A stretch of 64,000 bases of DNA from NCBI GenBank assembly GCA_900539595.1, contig UQCQ01000001.1, positions 62,001 through 126,000 on the forward strand. Direction: 5' to 3'. Below are positions 24,372 to 33,323 of this stretch, one piece after another; within the stretch, counting starts at the first letter, position 1; each line of letters opens with the position of its first letter. Under the pieces are notes generated by a model. That model was not told the DNA's origin. It did no database searches and saw only the letters and a program-made list of their open reading frames with translations. The position numbers were made by a program, and so were the translations under genes. Origin of the DNA: an uncultured Mollicutes bacterium. Lineage in GTDB: Bacteria > Bacillota_I > Bacilli_A > RFN20 > CAG-826.

Positions 24372-26489
24372 ATGAAGAAAACCAAACTCCTCACATGTTT
24401 AGTTAGCCTCACTGCTCTCACCACTTTGGTGGGCTGCAACGAGACCAGCTACAAAGAGGGTGTCGCGATTAGCTTCACCGATGCGAATGGCAAAGTCACG
24501 AACTATACAACCAAAGAATTGTTTGAGGACTATCAAGCCAGTAGCAGCACCGCAAGCAGCGATTTTGACAAAATCAAAGAAATTCTAATCCGTAAGTACT
24601 ATCAGGATCCGAGCCGCGCCGGCGACCTCAGCCTTTTGAAGTCCTCGGCCCAAACCAAAGTTGACGGTATCAAGAACCAAGCGGAGACCAATGCCAAAAA
24701 TAACCGCACGTCTTACGCGACTGAACTCGAAGCCTTGTTAGATGGCGAAAATGTCGACAACGTTGAAGAACTTTATCAAAAGAAACTCTACGAAGTCGAA
24801 TCCGACAAATTCAACACTGACTATCAAAGCGACACCAACTTGGTGAAGATGCGTGATGGCAAGGATGCTGACGGTAATAAATTCTTCCCCGAAGACGAAA
24901 ACTTCGGCAAAGGATCGGAAGGCTATTTGAAGACCCGCATGCCGTACAACGTTTCGCACATTTTGCTCGAAGCTTCCAGCGCGAGCGAATCCGATGCCAC
25001 AAGCACCGCGGTCAGCGAAACCGAAGCCAAAACCTTTGGCGATGTCATCTTGATGATGGCGGGCGCCAGCACCGTTGACAGCGATAACGGCAAGAAATCC
25101 GTCGCCGACGGACGCATGACCTTTGGCGAATTGGCCAAAACCTATTCCAAAGATACCGGATCCGCTGAAAAATACGGCAACCTCGGCATCATGGATACTT
25201 CCACTTCCTTCGTCCAAGGATTCCAATACGGCGTTTATGCCTACGACCTCTTCTTCAATAAGAGCACGCATAAGGATGCAGATGCCAAAAAATCGGCCAT
25301 TATGTATTCCGAAGACGCCAAATTCCGCAACGAAAAAGGCGAGGAAACCCTTCTTTCCGAAGCCACGGCCGCTCATGGCGTTTTAGGCGAAATCGGCACG
25401 ATTCCCTTCGGTGCCGCCGTCGCTTTGGCCAATGACCAAGTCAACAAGAACTTCCCGTCGCAGCAATATCAAGTCAATGACAATGATTCGGCCTACATGC
25501 CGCGCAATGTCATTTGGAACAAATACTTCAACTCGCACCGCATTGCCGTGATCACTCCGAACCGCATCGCCTATAACGATGTCGTCGAAGCGGGATTCAC
25601 CCAAGCCAGTGAAGAAGCCGCCGCTACCAAATATGCCGAAGCGGAAGGTTATTACAAGAAGGCCGCCGAAGACGCTGCTTGGAAAGGCACCTTAGATAAC
25701 GATTACGCGAAGCTCCCCGGTTTCCAAAACAACACCAAGGACATCCTTGATGTAAAAGATGCCAGTGGCAACGCCGAAAACGTTCTCACCAACGAAAAAG
25801 GACAAATCATCCTTGCCGTTCGTGGCGATTCCGGAACCAAAGGCATCCACTTCATCGTCGTGGAACGCAGCCCGCTCATCGCTTACGCTGGATTCGACAA
25901 TGGCAAATACGTCGAAACCACCGAATCGAGTTCCAGCAAAGATATCACCTCGCTTTCTGAATACTACACCTTCGAAAACCCGGCTGAATCCAAGAGCTAT
26001 CCGCAATATACGCATGGCGATACCAAAGTGAACAAGACGACCCTCATCACCATGGGCCTTGATACCACCAAGGAAAATTACAAGACCAACATCGAAGATT
26101 TGAAGAGCAAAGTCAAAGCCGCCTATTCCAGCGACCTCGACACCTACGAAGTCCAATACCTGGTCAAAGAAACCAACGCGCAATTCAACGTGGAGAACGC
26201 CACGGTCAAAACGATCATGGATTCCGTTTATAACTATTCGAAGCAACAAAGAAAGAAGAACGCGGAAGACGCAGAAAAGTCCATCGACGAAGCCTGGGCC
26301 AAATACGCGGAATTCCTCCTTCGCGAAGACGCTTCCCGCGAAACTCGCGCCGATGGTTCCCAAAAACTCATCTCCGAAGTCGCGGCCTTGACCTACAACA
26401 CCGCCGACGCCCGTGATGGAAAGAACATCTGGGGCATCGTCACCAGCGGCACCCACGCCGGAAAACCGGGCGCCTGCTATAAGAAGTAA
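24372..26489 (+). CDS. Large lipoprotein with PrsA/parvulin-like segment
   Basis: 705 residues. Signal peptide with lipobox LVGC (Cys 22), so the mature protein is tethered outside the membrane. Residues about 190-350 carry the sequence landmarks of a parvulin-type peptidyl-prolyl isomerase: YNVSHILLEAS, FGELAKTYSKDTGSAEKYG, LGIMDTS and GEIGTIPF. These are spread over more residues than in PrsA (core about 90) because acidic loops are inserted. Role by inference: folding of exported proteins at the membrane surface; catalytic activity is uncertain. AAGGAGG lies 11 nt before the ATG. A second lipoprotein follows after 12 bp. Both genes favour C-ending codons (GCC, AAC, ACC), suggesting high expression. 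Confidence 0.75.
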   Translation: MKKTKLLTCLVSLTALTTLVGCNETSYKEGVAISFTDANGKVTNYTTKELFEDYQASSSTASSDFDKIKEILIRKYYQDPSRAGDLSLLKSSAQTKVDGIKNQAETNAKNNRTSYATELEALLDGENVDNVEELYQKKLYEVESDKFNTDYQSDTNLVKMRDGKDADGNKFFPEDENFGKGSEGYLKTRMPYNVSHILLEASSASESDATSTAVSETEAKTFGDVILMMAGASTVDSDNGKKSVADGRMTFGELAKTYSKDTGSAEKYGNLGIMDTSTSFVQGFQYGVYAYDLFFNKSTHKDADAKKSAIMYSEDAKFRNEKGEETLLSEATAAHGVLGEIGTIPFGAAVALANDQVNKNFPSQQYQVNDNDSAYMPRNVIWNKYFNSHRIAVITPNRIAYNDVVEAGFTQASEEAAATKYAEAEGYYKKAAEDAAWKGTLDNDYAKLPGFQNNTKDILDVKDASGNAENVLTNEKGQIILAVRGDSGTKGIHFIVVERSPLIAYAGFDNGKYVETTESSSSKDITSLSEYYTFENPAESKSYPQYTHGDTKVNKTTLITMGLDTTKENYKTNIEDLKSKVKAAYSSDLDTYEVQYLVKETNAQFNVENATVKTIMDSVYNYSKQQRKKNAEDAEKSIDEAWAKYAEFLLREDASRETRADGSQKLISEVAALTYNTADARDGKNIWGIVTSGTHAGKPGACYKK

Positions 26490-26501
26490 GGAGAAACGAA
26501 C

Positions 26502-28178
26502 ATGAAGAAAATCAAAATCTTCTCCGCAGCCTTCCTTGCTGCGATGACCCTCGGCCTCGCTTCTTGCGGCGACGTCGAAATGAGTCTCGGAAAAGCCGAT
26601 CAAAACGAGACCATCCTCAAAGATACCGATGTCTTTGGCAATAAACTCCTTGAGATTTATGACAAAGTCGTCGTCAGTGGGGATACCAATAGCGAAAAGA
26701 TCCTCAATAACGTTCTTTATCTCTATGCCAAATCCTATTTCGGTGACTTCTTCGCGGATTATACCTGCGATACTACCGGAACTTGGAAATTAAACGACGG
26801 AGTCAAGCCGGCGGCCTTCTTCCGTGAAGGCGTCAGCGATGAAGTCGCGACGACCAAAGCCTTGGATTTCCACAATTCCATCGTGACTTCCATCATGAAG
26901 TCGTTCTGGTCCGTAGTCAGCAATAGTTCCTATCAAAAGAACCAACGCTTCCACGAAGAACGCTTCGTGGAAGCCCAGCAGGCCGAGCTTTATAAGCTCG
27001 ACGATAGCAATGTCATCTTCAAAAATGACGGCGCCATCGACGGCTCCAAGACCTACAAGGACGTCATGGGCTACTTCCACGTCCAAAACGATCAATTCTT
27101 CTCTTATTATAAGGATTATATTGAACGTTCCTTGTTGCCGAACGCTTATCGCAAGGCTTTAGTCGAGCAATACCTCATCGACAACAACTATGGTGCTCTC
27201 GGACGTTCCTATGCCCGTAAGGTCCAATACGTTGCTTTGCCGAACCTCGACAAATATGAATCCTCCACCCGTTCTCTTGTTCGTGCCTATTGCAAGCACG
27301 TCTTGGATAAGCAGGATAGCGAACTCGGCGAATTTGCTGGCGTCTATAAAGACCTTCACTTCTTGAATCGTCTTTATTCCGGCTATTTCACCGCTGAAGA
27401 GCAAACCTCTTACGCAACGGTCTTAAATAGTATTTATAGCGAAGCCGGCTTCACCGCTGTTGCCGCTTATAACGTTACCAACGCAGATGGCGACTTGCTC
27501 TATACGACCGAAGCCACTTATCGCGAAACGACCTATGGCCAACTCGTTCTCGATTTCAAGGATCTCAGCGATTCTCGCTGGGAAACCGGATCGACCACGG
27601 ACTTCACCAATTCCGGTGCTTACACCAAAGTCACCGGCCTTGAAATGAAGACCCGCGACATTGTCGCTTCCAGCAAAGTCACCGAAGGATGGTACACCTC
27701 TTCCGGTTTGAGCGATCTTCCCTCTTCCATGAAGACCCGTTTGTTCAAGACCCAAGTGGCCAACGAAGTCGATAACCCGGCCTATGCCGACAAACCCATC
27801 ACGGAAACGATTAAGGACACCTTCACTTGGCGCGTTCAGGGCAAATATTACCTCCGCCCCGAAACGATTCAAACCGGCGAAGCCTATCCGTACGCAATGT
27901 ATGATGACTCCGGCAAAACCTGGTACATCGTCCGTGTGGACGAAGCCGTCAAATCTCCGAAGCTCCAAAGCAAAGAGAACAGCGACACCAGCTATGAAAA
28001 CCGCACCTCTGGTGAAACGATGAACCAAATCATTTGGGATATCGCGGACCTCATTGGCGATGGTGATTCCTACAAAAAGGCTGCTCGCCAGTACTTCGTG
28101 GAAAAAATGTCGATTTCCTATCATGACGATGACGTCTATTCCTATTTCGAAAAGACGTTCCCGGACCTCTTCGACTAA
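26502..28178 (+). CDS. Lipoprotein of unknown function, paired with the PrsA-like lipoprotein
   Basis: 558 residues with lipobox LASC (Cys 22). I do not recognise a domain. The mature part is mixed helix/strand by composition, rich in Asp, Ser, Thr and Tyr, with a long probably helical section (about 150-300; AYRKALVEQYLIDNNYGALG). A late motif TWYIVRVDEAVK (about 487-498) and the ending EKMSISYHDDDVYSYFEKTF recall the C-terminal part of SurA/PrsA-type chaperones, without a parvulin core. The 12-bp gap with AAGGAG, and the shared terminator, place it in one operon with the preceding gene; they probably act together. Confidence 0.7.
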   Translation: MKKIKIFSAAFLAAMTLGLASCGDVEMSLGKADQNETILKDTDVFGNKLLEIYDKVVVSGDTNSEKILNNVLYLYAKSYFGDFFADYTCDTTGTWKLNDGVKPAAFFREGVSDEVATTKALDFHNSIVTSIMKSFWSVVSNSSYQKNQRFHEERFVEAQQAELYKLDDSNVIFKNDGAIDGSKTYKDVMGYFHVQNDQFFSYYKDYIERSLLPNAYRKALVEQYLIDNNYGALGRSYARKVQYVALPNLDKYESSTRSLVRAYCKHVLDKQDSELGEFAGVYKDLHFLNRLYSGYFTAEEQTSYATVLNSIYSEAGFTAVAAYNVTNADGDLLYTTEATYRETTYGQLVLDFKDLSDSRWETGSTTDFTNSGAYTKVTGLEMKTRDIVASSKVTEGWYTSSGLSDLPSSMKTRLFKTQVANEVDNPAYADKPITETIKDTFTWRVQGKYYLRPETIQTGEAYPYAMYDDSGKTWYIVRVDEAVKSPKLQSKENSDTSYENRTSGETMNQIIWDIADLIGDGDSYKKAARQYFVEKMSISYHDDDVYSYFEKTFPDLFD

Positions 28179-28194
28179 TCCAAAAACACGCTAT

Positions 28195-28226
28195 AATAAG
28201 GGACAAGCAATTGTCCCTTATTTTTA
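28195..28226 (+). terminator. Terminator of the two-lipoprotein operon
   Basis: A perfect 12-bp stem (AATAAGGGACAA / TTGTCCCTTATT) with a GCAA loop, followed by TTTAT. Confidence 0.93.
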
Positions 28227-28244
28227 TAGGGAGAAGGAGCGATT

Positions 28245-28661
28245 ATGGAAGACGTATTCTGCAAAATCATCAAAGGGGAAATCCCCTCCGCCAAAGTCTA
28301 TGAAGACGATGACGTCCTCGCAATTCTTGATATTTCTCAGGCCACTCGTGGCCACACCCTCGTGATCCCGAAAAAGCATTACGATTCCTTCTTATCCTGC
28401 CCCAAGGATTTGATGATGAAGGTTTATGCCGTGGCGCAGCGCATCGGCCAAGCGGAAATGGCCGTATTAGGAGCCAAGGGCGTGAATATCCTCACCAATT
28501 GCGGCGAAGCGGCCGGACAAAGCGTTCCCCATTTCCACGTCCATGTCATCCCGCGGTATATTCGTGGGGAAGGCGGATTCCAAATTAAAATGGCCGAGAA
28601 CGACACCTCCGGAATGGATTTGCCGCGCTTGGCCTGCGATATCTCGAAAGCGATTCGCTAA
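28245..28661 (+). CDS. HIT family nucleotide hydrolase/phosphoramidase
   Basis: 138 residues. N-terminal FCKIIKGEIPSAKVYEDDDV and the histidine triad HFHVHVIPRY near residue 99-108 define a HIT protein of the Hit/HinT type, acting on nucleoside phosphoramidates or dinucleotides in the cytoplasm. GAGAAGGAG lies 7 nt before the ATG. Its stop is 2 bp from the stop of the convergent yhaM. Confidence 0.95.
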   Translation: MEDVFCKIIKGEIPSAKVYEDDDVLAILDISQATRGHTLVIPKKHYDSFLSCPKDLMMKVYAVAQRIGQAEMAVLGAKGVNILTNCGEAAGQSVPHFHVHVIPRYIRGEGGFQIKMAENDTSGMDLPRLACDISKAIR

Positions 28662-28663
28662 AT

Positions 28664-29752
28664 CTAGAACAATTGACCTTGCTTCGGTTCGCCCGCGGCG
28701 AGGTCTTTTTCTTCTTCCTCGACACTAGTTCCATAGGGGCGAGCGTCATCGCTAGAATAGAAAGGACGATAGAAAAATCTCCCATCCAACGCCATGACTT
28801 TCGGGGTGTTTTCCCCTTTGACGGTTCCGTTATACGCGGCATCCAAAATCAGCATCTTCGCATCCATGTCATCGATCATGGAGATGGCAAGCGCTTCGCG
28901 GGTCACGGGCAAAACAGGGCTGCCAAATTCCATTTTGCCATGGTGAGACAAAATGATGTGTTCAAGAGTGACCGCCACTTCGTAACGATGGAAGATATCC
29001 GAATTGGCTTGTCTTTCCTTCTCTTGCTCTGCGCTAGAAAGGGAGGCGAATTCAAAATAGCCCAAGTTTTTAGCAATCTCGCGAAGCTCGGCATGGCCGA
29101 GTGAAATATGGCCAAGCAATTTGCCTTCCAAGGTATAAACGGTGCCATTAGGACCAGATAGTTCAATTACTTTCCCAATGTCGTGAATCAACGTTCCCGC
29201 AAGCATAATATCGCGGTTTAAGGAGGGATAGATTTCGCATACTTTAAGAGCTAAATCCGTCATGGTTAAGCTATGGAACAGCAATCCCGATGCAAAATTA
29301 TGATGGTTACGCACGGCAGCCGGCCATTGGAGGTAATGATCCATATAACGGTTTAACATCGCCTTCACCAACTCGCCAACAACGGGATCGCGGAAGGAAT
29401 TCAAATACACGTCTAGCTTCTTTTGCAAAATATCTTGATCCACGGGAGCACTAGGAACGAAGATGGACCAGTCGATACCTTTTTGATCCAAGGCTTCGGC
29501 CGTCTTGATTTTCAGTTGCAAATGGGAAGCGTATAAAAGGACATTGCCCTGAATCTGGACGACGCTCCCTTTTTCGAAAAGTTTATCATCCTCCGGCTGA
29601 TAATCCCATTTCTTGCCATCGATCGTTCCAGAGCAATCTTGAAGGGTCACCGTCAAATAGGGTTTGCCTGCAGAGCTCACGCACTTTTTGGAATCGGCAA
29701 CTAGATAGGGGCCAAAGACCTCTACGCCGTCTTTTAAATCTTTAATCAGCAT
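28664..29752 (-). CDS. yhaM: 3'-5' exoribonuclease YhaM
   Basis: 362 residues. An OB-fold nucleic-acid-binding domain (about 10-95, YLTVTLQDCSGTIDGKKWD) precedes an HD phosphohydrolase domain: LLFHSLTMTDL, GTLIHDIGKVIEL (the HD pair) and LEHIILSHHGKMEFGSPVLP. This order and length match YhaM of Firmicutes, which degrades RNA and ssDNA from the 3' end. The start overlaps the recX end by 11 bp. Confidence 0.95.
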   Translation of the reverse strand: MLIKDLKDGVEVFGPYLVADSKKCVSSAGKPYLTVTLQDCSGTIDGKKWDYQPEDDKLFEKGSVVQIQGNVLLYASHLQLKIKTAEALDQKGIDWSIFVPSAPVDQDILQKKLDVYLNSFRDPVVGELVKAMLNRYMDHYLQWPAAVRNHHNFASGLLFHSLTMTDLALKVCEIYPSLNRDIMLAGTLIHDIGKVIELSGPNGTVYTLEGKLLGHISLGHAELREIAKNLGYFEFASLSSAEQEKERQANSDIFHRYEVAVTLEHIILSHHGKMEFGSPVLPVTREALAISMIDDMDAKMLILDAAYNGTVKGENTPKVMALDGRFFYRPFYSSDDARPYGTSVEEEEKDLAAGEPKQGQLF

Positions 29753-30548
29753 TCTCGTTTTCCTCCATCGTATTTTGAATGTCTTGCGATTGGTATCCTT
29801 TGCGCATCAACGCTCCAAAGATGCGTTGACGCAATTCATATCCTTCATATTTCTTCTCGTACCTCGCCCGATAGGTGAAATAATCTTTGAGAAGGGCGTT
29901 GCGTTCCGACTCTTCGTCATTGACGCTCGCGCATTCTTTTGTAGCCAGAATCGCGATATCTTCGTCAAAGCCCCGTTGAATTAAGCCCTGAATCATCTTG
30001 GTTTGTTTCTTCGCGTTAGGAGCTTTTTCGTTCCGTTTATTGAGCAACGCCGCATACCTAAGGGCTTTGTTCTTTTCGTTTTCTTCGTCGAAAACCAGTT
30101 TGGAAAGGATTTCGTCTCGAATCCCTTTTTTCTTTAATTCGTAAAGGATTCTCTTTCGGCCATAGGATTTGAAATCCGCGATATCCGAAGCATAGACTTT
30201 CGCGTACATCTCATCGTCCAATAACCCAATTTTGATTAAGCGCGAGCAGATGGCGGATATCGTCTCTTGACTGGCTTTTTTGGACTCGAGTTTCGCGGAT
30301 ACTTCATGGATCGTTTTGCTGCTTCCCGAACAAAGTTTTAGGGCATAATCGTAATATTCGTCCAATTGGGCCGCCTTCTTTAATTGGGCGAATTCCTGAG
30401 AAGAAATCTCTTTTCCCTCGTAAAGGGGCTGATCTGTAAAGCTATGGAGGCCCATTTCCAGTTTGGACCCATCATTAAAAACAACAAGAACGCCTTTCTT
30501 TTTTCTTTCTATCGATGCAATAACTTTACCAGTTTTGACGGACGACAC
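29742..30548 (-). CDS. recX: RecX regulatory protein
   Basis: 268 residues using a GTG start at 30548, 7 nt after GGAGGTG; the ATG at 30602 lies further inside the upstream gene without a site. After an N-terminal beta region (VKTGKVIASIERKKKGVLVV) come the three-helix repeats of RecX: DEYYDYALKLCSGSSKTIHE, LLDDEMYAKVYASDIADFKS, YGRKRILYELKKKGI. RecX modulates RecA filaments; recA is not in the window. It overlaps the glycosyltransferase by 23 bp and yhaM by 11 bp. Confidence 0.92.
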   Translation of the reverse strand: MSSVKTGKVIASIERKKKGVLVVFNDGSKLEMGLHSFTDQPLYEGKEISSQEFAQLKKAAQLDEYYDYALKLCSGSSKTIHEVSAKLESKKASQETISAICSRLIKIGLLDDEMYAKVYASDIADFKSYGRKRILYELKKKGIRDEILSKLVFDEENEKNKALRYAALLNKRNEKAPNAKKQTKMIQGLIQRGFDEDIAILATKECASVNDEESERNALLKDYFTYRARYEKKYEGYELRQRIFGALMRKGYQSQDIQNTMEENENAD

Positions 30549-31701
30549 GACGATACACCTCCATGATGTTTTGATAGAACCGCTCCAAAGAATAGACATC
30601 AATGATTCCCAAAGCGGACTGAATGATTTTTTCTTTGGCTTCTTCTTTTAAATTCATGACATGCTCCAAACGTTCCGGAAAATCCTTTTCGTCAAAAAAG
30701 AAGAACCCCGTGGAGCCGTCTTGAATCGTTCCGACGAGATTATCGTCGTATCGAGCCAATACCGGCAGCGACGCTGCCATCGCCTCCATAAACGTCAATC
30801 CCTGCGTTTCGGTGACGGAAGCGGAAACGAAGCAATCTCCCAAATGATAGAATTTTTGAGTTTCGTTTGGAGATACCTTCCCCGTGAAAACCACGTTGGA
30901 TTCGATTTGAAGTTCGTGAGCAAGGTCTTGTAGTTCTTTTTCAGCAGGCCCCCAGCCCGTAATGACGAATTTAGTTTTACGGGACGGAGAATTCTTAAGG
31001 AAACGGGCATAGCCACGAAGCAACACATCGATGGATTTTTCTTTCGCTACGCGGCCCAAAGACAATACCACATATTCATCCGGCTGGATTCCGTATTTTC
31101 TTTTCAATTCTTCTGTTTCCGATTTATTTTCGTTTTTCAAAGAGAATCGCTCAAAATCGATGCCGGTAGGGATAACGGCCACATTGGCGTCAACCCCCAC
31201 CATACGAAGATAGTCGTAAGTTTTTTCGCTGGGAGAGATAATCGCACCAAAATCCCTTGTTTTTTCCCGGTAAAAAGCACGGATGCAGTGTCTAGCAACG
31301 CGGTCGAAATGCCCGTGGGTAATGTAATAGGTATAGTCCTCAATCATCGTATGGAAGGTGTAGATCTTTCCGATGTGAAGCTGATCCGCCATCATCGAGC
31401 CAAAGATGCCAACGCTGGAATCGGTTTGAACGTGAATCACGTTAGGATGAAAATCACGAATGATTTGAGCGGCCTTTCGGTTATAAGGGGTAGGGAGGCG
31501 ATAATTGTAAAGACGCTTCAATTGAATGCCCGGGACACGGACGACACCATCTTCATAGGCAAACTGGTTGCCATAGGGGTTGGTCGTGACAACCAAAACC
31601 CTCTCTCCGTGCGCCTTTAAAGTAGTAGCCAAGTTATAGGTGGAGGTGGCTACCCCATTAATTTCGGGTGGGTAGGTATCCGAGAAAAGAACGATATTCA
31701 T
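30526..31701 (-). CDS. GT4 glycosyltransferase, probable diacylglycerol glucosyltransferase
   Basis: 391 residues from ATG 31701, after GGGAGA; the longer frame enters the upstream gene. Motifs: MNIVLFSDTYPPEINGVATS at the N-terminus, which is the signature of the 1,2-diacylglycerol 3-glucosyltransferase branch of GT4; VVLSLGRVAKEKSIDVLL; and VTETQGLTFMEAMAASLPVL with the E-x7-E pair. It probably makes the glucosyl-diacylglycerol of the cytoplasmic membrane. It follows the flippase-like gene after 2 bp, which supports a glycolipid role. The acceptor is inferred, not shown. Confidence 0.88.
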   Translation of the reverse strand: MNIVLFSDTYPPEINGVATSTYNLATTLKAHGERVLVVTTNPYGNQFAYEDGVVRVPGIQLKRLYNYRLPTPYNRKAAQIIRDFHPNVIHVQTDSSVGIFGSMMADQLHIGKIYTFHTMIEDYTYYITHGHFDRVARHCIRAFYREKTRDFGAIISPSEKTYDYLRMVGVDANVAVIPTGIDFERFSLKNENKSETEELKRKYGIQPDEYVVLSLGRVAKEKSIDVLLRGYARFLKNSPSRKTKFVITGWGPAEKELQDLAHELQIESNVVFTGKVSPNETQKFYHLGDCFVSASVTETQGLTFMEAMAASLPVLARYDDNLVGTIQDGSTGFFFFDEKDFPERLEHVMNLKEEAKEKIIQSALGIIDVYSLERFYQNIMEVYRRVVRQNW

Positions 31702-31703
31702 CG

Positions 31704-33239
31704 TTAAATCTCCCAGTTGGACCATCCGGATTCTTCGCTTTGGTCCTTCTTTTTCTTCTCTTTTTTCCGCTTAACCTTTTTGGGTTTTTCTTCTTGGATG
31801 GGGAGGGGGCTGGTCTCCGTATTGCGGCGGCGGCTTCTCCGCTGTTCTTTTTCCGGTTCTTGGCCGACTTTCATGTAGGTGGAAGATAAGTCGGTGGTAT
31901 GGGAATTGATGGGGTCTTGCGTGGTCAAAGCTTCTGCCTCTTCCTCGCTCTTTTTGCGGAACGTGGCCGTTAAGCGGCGTTGCATTTCCTTGCGAGAGAA
32001 TTGGCTGGTCTCATACATGGTGTCCGCGGAACGCTTACGTTCATCAAAGGTCTCAAGTTGCAAAGTGACATAGGTTTTTCGGGAAGCAAATTCGGGGGCA
32101 GCCCCGCCACGAGAATGATAGAAGGCGCTGACGACCCCCGAAATCAATAAAACGATATGGAAGGTTGCGCTACGCCAAAGGATCTGGGTGGCCGAAATAA
32201 CACCTTGGCTGGAACCAAAGAAATTGGTGAAGATGGCGTTATAGAAGATTTCAGCAACACCAGCACTTCCCGGAAGAGGAATCAAACCTGTGACCATTTG
32301 GTGGAAGGCCATGAGGAAGGAGGCGCGGACCATGGAATTCCCATAGTTTTTCAAAGAGACAAAAACAAAATGCGTGTCCTCTCCCCACGCATGCATCGCA
32401 AGGCCACAGAAATAAGGCACGGAGAAACGGAAGAAAATGAGGATAAGGAACAAAGTGAAGAGGAGAATCAAAACAGGGATATTGGACTGCAAACGGCGCA
32501 ACTCGATTTTGAAGTTTTCAACCTGAACGCGTAAAGATTCGCGGGTTTTATCAGGGTGCTTCAAAAGATGGATTTTTCCTAAAAAGCCAATGACGTAATG
32601 CAAAATGAAATTGTGGAGACGGTGACTATAACTCATGACGAACAGAATGAGGATAACGGACAAATTGATGACGAAGCCGATAATAATGAGCGGCCACATC
32701 GGAACGGTAAAAGAATAGTCGAATAACGTAATGACGGGATTAATGCCAATCATGGTGTTCCACTCAAAGATAAGGGCCACCCCACCAAAAATAATCAACG
32801 CGGATTGGTACAAAATGAAGAACATGACCATGATGGAAGCGCCATTAGAAACCAAGATTCCCTGGCTCTTCATCGTATAGACCTGCATGACCTGTCCCCC
32901 ACTCGACCCCGGGGTGACGTCACTATAGAATTGGCCAACAAGGGCGCAGGCTAAACCCTGGTGAAAACGATATTTTCGTGTATAGAGCCGGCAGAAGATA
33001 ACCAGGATCAAAGCTTCAATGCAATAAGTGAGGGCAACGACGCCAAACGTAAGCAAAACATAACGCCAGTCTGATTGGCTAAAGGCCGTCATGGCATCGT
33101 TAAAATTATCGCCCCAAAGCGAAATGACCAAAGAAATCGCGGTGGCAACGAGAACGACGACGATGTAGATGAGATATTTGAACCGCTGAGACTTTTTCTT
33201 AGGTGGCTCTTGGTTGGTATTCATTTGATATTCGGCCAT
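31704..33239 (-). CDS. Flippase-like membrane protein (LPG synthase TM/UPF0104 family) with basic cytoplasmic tail
   Basis: 511 residues. About eight helices cover 20-385, with the family motifs DVTPGSSGGQVMQVYTMKSQ and LIPLPGSAGVAEIFYNAIF, as in the N-terminal half of MprF. The MprF aminoacyl-transferase domain is absent. Residues about 400-511 are a soluble tail ending in a Lys/Arg-rich low-complexity run (about 485-503). Family role: moving lipids or lipid-linked sugars between leaflets; with the next gene it may flip glucolipids. TAAAAT lies 10 nt before the ATG without Shine-Dalgarno. First gene of the flippase-GT4-recX-yhaM operon. Confidence 0.88.
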   Translation of the reverse strand: MAEYQMNTNQEPPKKKSQRFKYLIYIVVVLVATAISLVISLWGDNFNDAMTAFSQSDWRYVLLTFGVVALTYCIEALILVIFCRLYTRKYRFHQGLACALVGQFYSDVTPGSSGGQVMQVYTMKSQGILVSNGASIMVMFFILYQSALIIFGGVALIFEWNTMIGINPVITLFDYSFTVPMWPLIIIGFVINLSVILILFVMSYSHRLHNFILHYVIGFLGKIHLLKHPDKTRESLRVQVENFKIELRRLQSNIPVLILLFTLFLILIFFRFSVPYFCGLAMHAWGEDTHFVFVSLKNYGNSMVRASFLMAFHQMVTGLIPLPGSAGVAEIFYNAIFTNFFGSSQGVISATQILWRSATFHIVLLISGVVSAFYHSRGGAAPEFASRKTYVTLQLETFDERKRSADTMYETSQFSRKEMQRRLTATFRKKSEEEAEALTTQDPINSHTTDLSSTYMKVGQEPEKEQRRSRRRNTETSPLPIQEEKPKKVKRKKEKKKKDQSEESGWSNWEI

Positions 33240-33242
33240 GGG

Positions 33243-33261
33243 CTAGTCTATTTTAGACTAG
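33243..33261 (-). promoter_or_regulatory. -10 element and palindrome of the flippase operon
   Basis: TAAAAT (33250-33255, minus strand) lies 10 nt before the ATG and inside a perfect 8-bp inverted repeat, CTAGTCTA-TTT-TAGACTAG. A protein bound here would block the promoter. Confidence 0.55.
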
Positions 33262-33323
33262 TTCCTAGGAACATGAAACCCATCCCCAGTGAAAACAAAG
33301 AAAAACGGAAGAGATTCCAAATT

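Noticed and set aside
24738..28124. Long minus-strand open frames opposite the two lipoprotein genes
   Set aside because: They arise from the C-ending codon bias of the lipoproteins; no ribosome sites or family motifs, low-complexity Gly/Phe/Val composition.
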